Shown here: positions 35,574 to 43,329 of the stretch, piece after piece | How positions within the stretch are numbered: the first letter of the stretch is position 1 | How the letters are laid out: each line of letters starts with the position of its first letter | Origin: Alphaproteobacteria bacterium | GTDB lineage: Bacteria; Pseudomonadota; Alphaproteobacteria; Caulobacterales; Hyphomonadaceae | Direction of reading: 5' to 3' | NCBI GenBank assembly: GCA_018969425.1 | Contig: JAGWYJ010000002.1 | Span: 1 to 64,000, forward strand | Length of the DNA: 64,000 bases | Program-made: the position numbers and the translations under genes | The notes under the pieces: generated by a model | The model's database searches: none | What the model was told of the DNA's origin: nothing | What the model saw: the letters and a program-made list of their open reading frames with translations, nothing else

Positions 35574-36866
35574 TCACGAGACAGGGCCGAAACTCGCTAT
35601 CGCAGGAGAAATTGTCCGAACGCCGCCCTGCGTCTGGACCTGCATCACGGTGAGGCCTCGCTCAGCGCCGCCGTCGCTCCGGAAACGGAACAGGCCCGTA
35701 ATGCCCTGCCAACCCTCGTCCCGCTCGATCATGGCGCTGCTGATCTGGTCGAGGCCAGCGAGGGTCGCGGCGAGAGCTCCTGCATCATAGCCGTAGGACG
35801 ACAAAGATGGCGGCGGTTCGCCGAAAACATCCTGATATCGCTTGTCAAAGTCAGCCACCGACGCGGGGTCAGGCGCAGGAAACAGTCCACCAAAAAGCGA
35901 CGGTTCCCGCCAGACTTCAGGATCGTTCCAGGCCCCAGTCCCGAGGAATTTAACCTGGCGGACGTTGACGTCAAAATAGGGGAGGAGGGAGGCGACCGTT
36001 CTGAGCTGTACGCCTCTTTCCGGAATAAGCACCGCTACTTTCCCCGGCGACGTACGATCTTCCGCCTTTACGACTCCGGCGAGGCGTTTGGCGGCCTGCT
36101 GCGGCGAGCTTTCGCCCGGAGTGTAGTACTCGACAGCTACAACAAGGGCGCCTTTCTTGGCTGTCTCCTCCCGAAGGGCGGCCTCCACTGTGCGGCCGTA
36201 GGCGGAGTTGGGGCCGAACATCGCAAAACGGGTAATGCCTGTTTCGACCGCGTAATTGACTATTCGTTCAACCTCGGTTCGCGGGGTAAGCGAAACAAGA
36301 TAGGCGCCCTTTCCAAGGGATCCGATATCTGTCGAGAATGATAGGACCGGAGCGTTGATCGTCTGGGCTTCGGCGGCTACCGCAGCGATCTGCTGGGAGA
36401 ACAGCGGACCAATTATCGCCACCGCACCGTCCTGTATCGCCTCTCGAGCGGCCTTGCCCGCCAGTTGAGCGTCTCCTCCGGTGTCTTTCGGCATCAGGAC
36501 TACCCTGTCGGAGCCGACCTCGAACATTGCAAGCTGAACCGCGTTGAAAAGGCCGCGGGCGAGCCGACGGACATTCGGATCGTTGGAGGAAAAGGGTAGG
36601 AGCACCGCGACGCGGTGGATTCCCACGACTTCGGCGCGCGTCAAGTGGCGGGGTATGTAGGCCGACCGACTTTCGGAGTACCGATCCGAAACAGCGCCTG
36701 TCTCCGACGGCGCTGCGGGACGAACAGGCCGGCTTGGTTCAGGACGCTCATTACCTGTATAGGTGGGCGTGGTCGGCCTTACCGTTCCGCTTGCGCATCC
36801 TGACGCCATTGTCAGAGTAAGCAGGCAGGTCAGGATCAGAGGCTTCCAGCTGAGGCTGAGAATCAT
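35574..36866 (-). CDS. LpoA/LppC-type penicillin-binding protein activator, lipoprotein
   Basis: A 430-residue lipoprotein with signal segment and lipobox TMASGC at about residue 24, a proline-rich linker, then a periplasmic-binding-protein-like fold: VAVLLPFSSNDPNVRRLARGLFNAVQLA, then AIIGPLFSQQIAAVAAEAQ. In gammaproteobacteria LpoA uses this fold to stimulate the transpeptidase of PBP1A. This alphaproteobacterial form lacks LpoA's N-terminal TPR half, so the same role is only inferred. It is divergent from rsmI, with just 32 bp between the starts. Confidence 0.82.
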   Translation of the reverse strand: MILSLSWKPLILTCLLTLTMASGCASGTVRPTTPTYTGNERPEPSRPVRPAAPSETGAVSDRYSESRSAYIPRHLTRAEVVGIHRVAVLLPFSSNDPNVRRLARGLFNAVQLAMFEVGSDRVVLMPKDTGGDAQLAGKAAREAIQDGAVAIIGPLFSQQIAAVAAEAQTINAPVLSFSTDIGSLGKGAYLVSLTPRTEVERIVNYAVETGITRFAMFGPNSAYGRTVEAALREETAKKGALVVAVEYYTPGESSPQQAAKRLAGVVKAEDRTSPGKVAVLIPERGVQLRTVASLLPYFDVNVRQVKFLGTGAWNDPEVWREPSLFGGLFPAPDPASVADFDKRYQDVFGEPPPSLSSYGYDAGALAATLAGLDQISSAMIERDEGWQGITGLFRFRSDGGAERGLTVMQVQTQGGVRTISPAIASFGPVS

Positions 36867-36898
36867 GTCGGCTTCCCGTTCGAGATAGTGAGGATCCT

Positions 36899-37918
36899 AT
36901 GGCGCGCCCGATGATTCCTCGTGGTTCCCAACAGATACCGGCGAGGACCAGATCAGAGATTAGGGCTCGCCCCGAGTCGACACAAGGCGCAGAGCCAGTT
37001 CCAGGTGCCGAACCTCGATCCGAACAGCTTTTTTCCCGTAGTTTCATTCGTCAGGATCCTGACCTGGAGGCAGGCCTGTACATCGTTTCCACTCCGATCG
37101 GAAACCTGCGCGATATCACGCTTCGGGCGCTTGATGTCCTTTCGTCTGTCAGGTTCATCTGTGCGGAGGATACGCGAGTGGCCGCCCGATTGTTGGGCGC
37201 CTACGGAATCTCAACCCCGGTCAGATCCTATCATGACCATAATGGCGCGCAGATTAGACCCCAAATCGTGGCGGAGCTTAGGGCAGGCGCCTCTGTGGCG
37301 TTGATAAGCGACGCCGGAACTCCCTTAGTGTCTGATCCGGGTTTCAAACTGGTCCGGGAGGCGGCCAGAGACGGAATTCGGGTTACCTCGATACCAGGAG
37401 CTTCGGCGGTTCTTGCGGGCCTCGCGGTCTCGGGCCTGCCGAGTGACAGGTTCACGTTCGTCGGATTTCCGCCTGCACGTTCCGCTGCGCGCCGGCGCTT
37501 TTTCCTCGATCTCGCCGCGATACCATCTACCCTCATCTTTTTTGAGGGGCCCTCTCGCCTCGTCGAATCCCTGGAGGATATGGCGCAAGTGCTCGGAAAT
37601 CGCGAGGCGGCGGTGGCGAGGGAGATAAGCAAGGTGTTCGAGGAAACTCGGAGAGGAACGCTCTGTGATCTTGCGGCTCACTATTCTCACATCGGTCCGC
37701 CCCGGGGGGAGTTGGTGATTGTCGTGGCTCCGCCGCATTCCGATCAGGCGGCTGAACCTTCACAGGATGAACTCGACGCCGCCATCCTATCGTCTGGTTT
37801 TGACCGAAAACTGGGTGAAATTGCCTCGGAGATCGCCACGCGACTAGGTTTACCCCGCCGGACCGTCTACGACAGGATTTTGCTTCTTAGGAAACAAACC
37901 ACGAGTGAAAACCGATAG
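36899..37918 (+). CDS. rsmI: 16S rRNA (cytidine(1402)-2'-O)-methyltransferase RsmI
   Basis: A 339-residue tetrapyrrole-methylase-fold enzyme that methylates the ribose of C1402 in the decoding site. The core begins at about residue 60 with LYIVSTPIGNLRDITLRALDVL, followed by CAEDTRVAARLL, ISDAGTPLVSDPG and PGASAVLAGLAVSGLPSDRFTFVGF. The N-terminal 55 residues are unconserved and proline/arginine-rich, but the ATG at 36899 has a good GAGGAT site. In many relatives a yraN gene follows; none is present here. Confidence 0.95.
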   Translation: MARPMIPRGSQQIPARTRSEIRARPESTQGAEPVPGAEPRSEQLFSRSFIRQDPDLEAGLYIVSTPIGNLRDITLRALDVLSSVRFICAEDTRVAARLLGAYGISTPVRSYHDHNGAQIRPQIVAELRAGASVALISDAGTPLVSDPGFKLVREAARDGIRVTSIPGASAVLAGLAVSGLPSDRFTFVGFPPARSAARRRFFLDLAAIPSTLIFFEGPSRLVESLEDMAQVLGNREAAVAREISKVFEETRRGTLCDLAAHYSHIGPPRGELVIVVAPPHSDQAAEPSQDELDAAILSSGFDRKLGEIASEIATRLGLPRRTVYDRILLLRKQTTSENR

Positions 37919-38023
37919 GTCGTCGCACATGCGAATATTCGGTAGAATTCCTTGGTATTGTTCGGGACGGCGTCGTTTGGATGGTGCGGTTGCAGTATAG
38001 GTTAGGAGGCGGAAGGACCGACG

Positions 38024-38689
38024 ATGGCTTTTCGGATCGCGATAGTGGCGCTGGCGACTGTTTTCGGAGCAGGGTGTTCGCTCGTCCAGGAGAAAACATT
38101 CGGCGAGAGTATTGATGAGGCCTCAACCGGCACTCAGATCAAGGCTAAGCTCTTCAGTGTCGGAGGGGTCAGTCGCTTTGGTGAGGTCGACGTCGAAGTT
38201 TCCGACCGACTGGTGCTTCTGTCAGGCAGAGTCCCCAGCGAGACGGACCGCGGTGAGGCGGAGCGCATCGCCTGGTCGGTGAGTGCTGTTGACGAGGTCG
38301 CTAACGAGCTTGTCATCACCAAACTCGATATCGCTCGGGACTTCAACGATCGGTGGATAACCGAGCAGATCCGCGCACGGATCATCGGCGATAAGGATGT
38401 AAAGGGAGTCAATTACAACATCCAGGTCTTTGAGGGGGTCGTCTATCTTCTGGGCTTCGCGCAGGACGAAGATGAACTCCGCCGCGCAGCTGAGCACGCT
38501 GCTTCTGTGAAGGGCGTCATGAAGGTCGTGTCCTACGTCAAAGTGCGCGGTCGACGGGCTCAGGCGCCGCCCGATGGAACGGCTTCAACTGGCGCGATGG
38601 CTCCGATCACGGCTCCGGATCGTCAGCCGACGCGCCGCGAGGGATATTCTGACCCTTACTCGACGAATAGGAACGGCCCGCCGCAGTAG
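38024..38689 (+). CDS. BON-domain outer-membrane lipoprotein (DolP/OsmY-like)
   Basis: A 221-residue protein with a short signal segment and lipobox FGAGC, so cysteine 18 is the predicted lipidated residue. Two BON domains follow, one with VSDRLVLLSGRVPSETDRGEAERIAW and one with NIQVFEGVVYLLGFAQDEDELRRAAEHA. A basic, proline-rich tail of some 50 residues ends it. BON lipoproteins bind membranes and help outer-membrane integrity. GGAAGGA precedes the ATG. gshB follows on the same strand. Confidence 0.87.
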   Translation: MAFRIAIVALATVFGAGCSLVQEKTFGESIDEASTGTQIKAKLFSVGGVSRFGEVDVEVSDRLVLLSGRVPSETDRGEAERIAWSVSAVDEVANELVITKLDIARDFNDRWITEQIRARIIGDKDVKGVNYNIQVFEGVVYLLGFAQDEDELRRAAEHAASVKGVMKVVSYVKVRGRRAQAPPDGTASTGAMAPITAPDRQPTRREGYSDPYSTNRNGPPQ

Positions 38690-38770
38690 AGGGTCGCTAT
38701 CGGGGAGGCTGTCGTGCCTCTGTCGGGTGAGAAATCTGAAAATCAGATTGTGAACGACGAGGAAATCTAG

Positions 38771-39715
38771 ATGACGCTTCGGGTCGCCGTTCAGATGGAT
38801 CCGCTTGAGAGTATCAAGCCGGATAGCGATACGACTTTCATGATGATTGAGGAGGCTCAGGTCCGTGGGCACTCGGTCGCAGTTTATGAAGTCTCGTCGA
38901 TGGCCTGTTCAGACGGTCGCGTCCAGGCCTCCGTGCGTGATGTCAAAGTCTTCCCCGGTCGCACCCCCCATGCAGATTTTAGTGATCGGCGCCAGGTTGA
39001 CCTGGGAGAGGACATCGATGTTGTTCTCATGCGGCAGGACCCGCCATTCGACATGGGTTATGTGACCGCTGCTCACCTTCTGGAGTTGATCGAGTCAGAG
39101 ACATTGGTGATCAATGATCCGGCTGGAGTTCGCTCGAGTCCTGAAAAAATCCTGCCTTTGGCTTTTCCACAACTACAGCCTCCGACGCTTGTTTCGAGGG
39201 ATCCGATCGCGCTTCAGGCTTTTCGAGACACTCACCGTGAAATTGTTCTGAAGCCCCTTTATGGACACGGTGGAGCCGGTGTCGTGCGTCTTGGACGATC
39301 CGACCCTAACCTCGAGGCGATCGCGGATCTGTTTCGCAAAATGGGCCCTGAGCCTTTCATAGCCCAGGCTTTTCTTCCTGAGGTCACGGCTGGCGACAAG
39401 CGCATACTGCTTGTCGATGGGGAGGCCGTCGGAGCCATAAATCGTCGCCCCCCTGAAGGGGCGATAAGGTCGAACCTGGTCGTTGGCGGGACAGCCGAGG
39501 CGACCACTCTGTCCGTCAGAGATCGGGAAATCTGCGAGACGATTGGTCCTGAGCTGAAGCGGCGCGGTCTCTATTTCGTGGGGATTGACGTGATCGGGGA
39601 TTATATGACCGAAATCAACGTGACCTCGCCGACCGGGGCCCGCGCACTGAAGCGGTTATCGGGCGTGGACGCAGTCGCCAGGCTGTGGGACGTGATCGAG
39701 ACAAAGCTGTCTTGA
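38771..39715 (+). CDS. gshB: Glutathione synthetase
   Basis: A 314-residue ATP-grasp ligase that joins gamma-glutamylcysteine and glycine. It has RVAVQMDPLESIKPDSDTTF at the start, VVLMRQDPPFDMGYVTAAHLLE, LKPLYGHGGAGVV for ATP, AGDKRILLVDGEAVGA and EINVTSPTGARAL with the metal-binding glutamate and asparagine. Length and motif order are normal. GAGGAAA precedes the ATG. Glutathione made here would serve the glyoxalase and the HCCA isomerase encoded in this window. Confidence 0.96.
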   Translation: MTLRVAVQMDPLESIKPDSDTTFMMIEEAQVRGHSVAVYEVSSMACSDGRVQASVRDVKVFPGRTPHADFSDRRQVDLGEDIDVVLMRQDPPFDMGYVTAAHLLELIESETLVINDPAGVRSSPEKILPLAFPQLQPPTLVSRDPIALQAFRDTHREIVLKPLYGHGGAGVVRLGRSDPNLEAIADLFRKMGPEPFIAQAFLPEVTAGDKRILLVDGEAVGAINRRPPEGAIRSNLVVGGTAEATTLSVRDREICETIGPELKRRGLYFVGIDVIGDYMTEINVTSPTGARALKRLSGVDAVARLWDVIETKLS

Positions 39716-39783
39716 CCGGCCTTTTCTTCTAAGAGCTGGAGAGGGGCCGTTGTTAATCAACTGGTCAGAGGGCCTCCTGCAAA

Positions 39784-41562
39784 ATGGACGTCATGAAAAT
39801 GCGTCCCAAGGACTCGCAATCCCCCTCTGATCAGGGCCGCGCGCCGGCCCAGCATGCCTTGTGTGCGGCGACCCGAGGCTGGCCGGGGGCGGCCCTCGCA
39901 GTGGGACCCGACGGCGTAATACTTTCGGCTAGTTCTATGTCCGGATTGTGTGAGGGCATGAGAGCTCCCTTCGAGATACCTCAGACGCCTCTGGCCGCTC
40001 AGATGACCGATACTGCAGGGAGGAGGTGGCGAATATCCGCCGATGTCGAAGGAATGCGTTTCGCGACTGCAGACCTTCGCGAATCGCCGGATGCGGCGAG
40101 GCGATTCACTGCGGCTGTCAGCCACGAGATCCGGACGCCGCTCAATGGCATCCTTGGAATGATCGAGTTGATTGAGGAGGGCGAGCTTTCCGCTGCTCAG
40201 CGCGAATATGCGGCGGCCATCCGTAAGAGCGGGGCCAGACTGCTGGATCTCCTGAACAATGTTCTCGACTACTCCAGACTGGAGGCTGGAGACATTCCCC
40301 TCGATGAGGGACCCTTTGATCCGTCGGATCTTGTGCAGGATGTTGCCGAACTTCTTTCTCATCGTGCGCATGCCGCGGGTCTCGACATCGCCGCTATCGT
40401 GGCCCCGAACTTGCCGCGGATGATGATCGGTGACTCAGGACGCTTGAGGCAGATACTGTTCAACCTGACCGGAAACGCCGTAAAATTCACTCCGTCGGGC
40501 GCGGTTCTCATTGAAGCCGCCGCCGGGCCGGACGGCCGGGGGCTGTCACTGATCGTGAGGGATACCGGCGTAGGTGTTCCCGCGAATGCCCGAGCCCGGC
40601 TGTTTGAGGCCTTCGGACAGGTCTCCGCTGCAGACGCAGGCCGTGACGGCGGCGTCGGCTTAGGACTTGCGATCGTCGCACGTCTCGTAACGGCGATGAA
40701 GGGAGAGATTTCTGTTGTCTCCCAGGTCGGGGCTGGTGCGATGTTTCGTGTCGATTTGCCGCTGAGGGCTGCTTCAGGACAAGGTGATCGGAAGGCCTCA
40801 TCGCCTCAGGTCGTCCGACCTCCTTCTGTCGCTGTCAGTCTGCCGCCATCCTCTGCGATGGCCTGTTTGACAGCGCTTGCCGAGGACTGCGCTCGTTGGG
40901 TCAGCGTGGAGGAAAATGGAGCGACAGATGCGGATTTGATTATTGTCGACGCCGCCAATCCTCCTGCGAGAATCGAGGCGCTTGCCCGGCGTCGGCCGAC
41001 GCTGGTGGTCATGCGCCCGCAGGATCGAGCCTTGATCGGTCATTTCCGGGATATGGGCTGTGCGGGGTATCTTATACGTCCCTTAAGGGCGTCATCCGTT
41101 CTCGAGCGGGCTCGTCTCGCGATCAAGGGAGACGTCCAAGCTGTCGCATCGGGGGATTCGGCGATACGCGCCGGGGTGGGTCAGATCCTGATTGCAGATG
41201 ACAACGCAGTGAATGCTCTTCTTGCAAAGAGCGCCCTGAGCGCTGCAGGGTATCGGGTGGATGTGGCGGGGACCGGGGCGGAGGCGTTAGAACGTGCAAG
41301 TGCGCTCGCTTACTCGGTCATATTCATGGACATAAGGATGCCCGTGATGAATGGAATTGAGGCGACGCGACGCATTCGACGTCTGTCAGGAGCTGCCGGG
41401 GATACTCCCATTATCGCTCTGACCGCCGATCTTTCTCCGGACGTGGAGGATAGCGCCAGGGATGCGGGCGTGTCCGCAATCGCTGCCAAGCCTATTGACC
41501 CTCCACGACTACGGCAGTTGGCGGAGCGTTGGGCGAGGCGATCTTCGGAGGTGGCGGGATGA
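39784..41562 (+). CDS. Hybrid sensor histidine kinase, ShkA-like (HK-pseudoREC-REC)
   Basis: A 592-residue soluble kinase. The N-terminal sensory part (about 1-100) is PAS-like or shorter. The dimerisation helix has SHEIRTPLNG with H114, the ATPase domain N231, DTG (260-262) and a GVGLGLAI lid. Residues 348-448 form a degenerate receiver without the acidic pair. Residues 466-585 form a true receiver with D472-D473, D516 as phosphoacceptor, T547 and K569. The pseudo-receiver has R415, Y429 and R435, spaced like the c-di-GMP ligands of Caulobacter ShkA. No membrane segment is seen. The stop overlaps ampG by 4 bp. Confidence 0.85.
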   Translation: MDVMKMRPKDSQSPSDQGRAPAQHALCAATRGWPGAALAVGPDGVILSASSMSGLCEGMRAPFEIPQTPLAAQMTDTAGRRWRISADVEGMRFATADLRESPDAARRFTAAVSHEIRTPLNGILGMIELIEEGELSAAQREYAAAIRKSGARLLDLLNNVLDYSRLEAGDIPLDEGPFDPSDLVQDVAELLSHRAHAAGLDIAAIVAPNLPRMMIGDSGRLRQILFNLTGNAVKFTPSGAVLIEAAAGPDGRGLSLIVRDTGVGVPANARARLFEAFGQVSAADAGRDGGVGLGLAIVARLVTAMKGEISVVSQVGAGAMFRVDLPLRAASGQGDRKASSPQVVRPPSVAVSLPPSSAMACLTALAEDCARWVSVEENGATDADLIIVDAANPPARIEALARRRPTLVVMRPQDRALIGHFRDMGCAGYLIRPLRASSVLERARLAIKGDVQAVASGDSAIRAGVGQILIADDNAVNALLAKSALSAAGYRVDVAGTGAEALERASALAYSVIFMDIRMPVMNGIEATRRIRRLSGAAGDTPIIALTADLSPDVEDSARDAGVSAIAAKPIDPPRLRQLAERWARRSSEVAG

Positions 41563-43262
41563 CTGCGGTCAAGGCGTCCAGAGAGGCGTCGCCTCCAAAA
41601 TCTTCTAGGCTGCTATCTGGTCTCAAGGATCGTCGTTTCCTTGCGATGCTGCTTCTGGGGATCGCTTCCGGTCTGCCCTTTGCGGTGATTACGGGAACTT
41701 TGAGCGCCTGGCTGACGTCCGAACAGATCTCGGTTGCAACCATCGGGGTCCTGTCGTGGTCTGGTCTGGCCTACTCATTCAAGTTTCTCTGGGCGCCCGT
41801 GCTGCATCGGGCCGCTTTTCCTGTTTTCAAGAGACTGGGTATGCGCCGCAGCATGCTGGTGCCTCTTCAGCTTCTGATTGGGGCCTGTTTGTCCGGATTT
41901 GCGCTTCTGGATCCCCAAACCGGATTGTCCTTGATTGCCGGACTGGCGGTCTTGGGGGCCGCGCTGTCTGCGACCTTCGATATCGTGGTGGATACCTGGC
42001 GTATCGAGACAGCCGACAATCAGGGCGAGCTCGACTCCCTGACCGCCAATTATCAGTTCGGCTACCGTGCGGCCGCGTTTATTGGCGGGGCCGGAGCATT
42101 GATCCTCTCCGATCTGCTGGGCGGGTGGAGTCTGACTCTCGGAATTTTGGGCCTTGTCATGCTTTGCACAGTCGGGGGCGCGTTGATCGCTCCTGAACCC
42201 AACCGTCGAGAAAGCAGGGAAGAGGCTGAGGCCCAGGAGACTTCTGAGACAGAACGCTATCCGCGAGGAGCCAGAAATCTGGTTGTGGCCTTGGTGTTGA
42301 TCGGCTGGGGTTGGTCGTTCTGGACCCTCGGTTCCTTTATGATCGAGGCCCTTGGAAGCCCAGAAACAGCCAAGCCAGGCCCCTTCACACTGTCCAAGGG
42401 CCCGCTGATTGTCGCTGCAACTGTTCTTACCCCCGCATTGGGAGCGCTGTGGCTCATGAGAATGGTCCGAGGCAGCGCGCTTAAGAATGGCGGTCCGGTC
42501 CATCCCTCCCGACTGCAGCGAGCCTCCGACACGATGTTCGGAGCCGTGGTTCTTCCGATGATGGAGCTCATTGGACGAATGGGATGGGCGACGATTTCGG
42601 CCCTGCTTCTGATTTTGACCTATCGTTTCGCCGACTCGATTTGGGGGTCGTTCGCTTATCCGTTCTATATGGGGTCCACTGGAGGAGCTCTCGGCCACAC
42701 CGCGACGGAAGTGGCCCTCGCGTCAAAGATGATCGGCGTGGCGGCAGTCATTGCCGGCATTGTTGGGGGAGGGGTCTTGGTGCGGCTCATGGGGCGAATG
42801 CCGGCTCTGGTATTGGCCGCTGTTCTCGCCGCAGCGACAAACCTTCTTTTTGCTGATCTCGCCAGGGGAGCGCCGTCGATGGACGCATTTCTGAGCCTGA
42901 CACGCCTTGACGTTCTTTACGCGCTCACGGGTCTTGATCTTCGGATGGCGCGTCTGACGACGGCCATCCTTGGTGAAAACCTCGCGGTGGGCTTCGCGAG
43001 TGTAGTCTATGTCGCTTATCTGTCCTCGATCGTGAACCCTCGGTTCGCAGCGGTTCAGTACGCTCTCCTCGGCTCCTTGACGATGCTTATAGGTCAGCTC
43101 GGACGCCCCGCCGTCGGGGCGATGATTGAGGCTGAGGGCTTCGCGCCAGTTTTCGTCCTAACCGCCGGATTGGGTCTGGTCCCTGTCGGGCTGTCGATGT
43201 TCGAATGGTTTCGTCAGTCGCGGGCAGCTGTATCGTCGACGCCCGGCGTGGAACCGAGTTGA
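41559..43262 (+). CDS. ampG: AmpG-type muropeptide permease (MFS)
   Basis: A 567-residue transporter with about 12-14 hydrophobic helices. The family start DRRFLAMLLLGIASGLPFAVITGTLSAWL is followed by ISVATIGVLSWSGLAYSFKFLWAPVLH and ATFDIVVDTWRIE. AmpG imports GlcNAc-anhydroMurNAc peptides for wall recycling, and in some bacteria the imported peptides signal beta-lactamase induction. A long central insert (about 225-245) and an extended C-terminal half are typical of the alphaproteobacterial form. The ATG overlaps the kinase stop, so the two are coupled. Confidence 0.9.
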   Translation: MTAVKASREASPPKSSRLLSGLKDRRFLAMLLLGIASGLPFAVITGTLSAWLTSEQISVATIGVLSWSGLAYSFKFLWAPVLHRAAFPVFKRLGMRRSMLVPLQLLIGACLSGFALLDPQTGLSLIAGLAVLGAALSATFDIVVDTWRIETADNQGELDSLTANYQFGYRAAAFIGGAGALILSDLLGGWSLTLGILGLVMLCTVGGALIAPEPNRRESREEAEAQETSETERYPRGARNLVVALVLIGWGWSFWTLGSFMIEALGSPETAKPGPFTLSKGPLIVAATVLTPALGALWLMRMVRGSALKNGGPVHPSRLQRASDTMFGAVVLPMMELIGRMGWATISALLLILTYRFADSIWGSFAYPFYMGSTGGALGHTATEVALASKMIGVAAVIAGIVGGGVLVRLMGRMPALVLAAVLAAATNLLFADLARGAPSMDAFLSLTRLDVLYALTGLDLRMARLTTAILGENLAVGFASVVYVAYLSSIVNPRFAAVQYALLGSLTMLIGQLGRPAVGAMIEAEGFAPVFVLTAGLGLVPVGLSMFEWFRQSRAAVSSTPGVEPS

Positions 43263-43329
43263 ACCGTTCGGAACCCTATCCATTTGCCGTCCAGCCTTAC
43301 GGATTGATCGAACTTCAAAACGTCAGACA

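Noticed and set aside
35556-36341. 261-codon plus-strand frame
   Set aside because: Antisense to the LpoA/LppC-type lipoprotein gene, arginine-rich shadow translation.
39757-40371. 204-codon minus-strand frame
   Set aside because: Antisense to the histidine-kinase gene; no similarity recognised.
41775-42698. 307-codon minus-strand frame
   Set aside because: Lies wholly antisense within ampG; composition is that of a shadow frame (many Gln, Ser, Arg, no domain).
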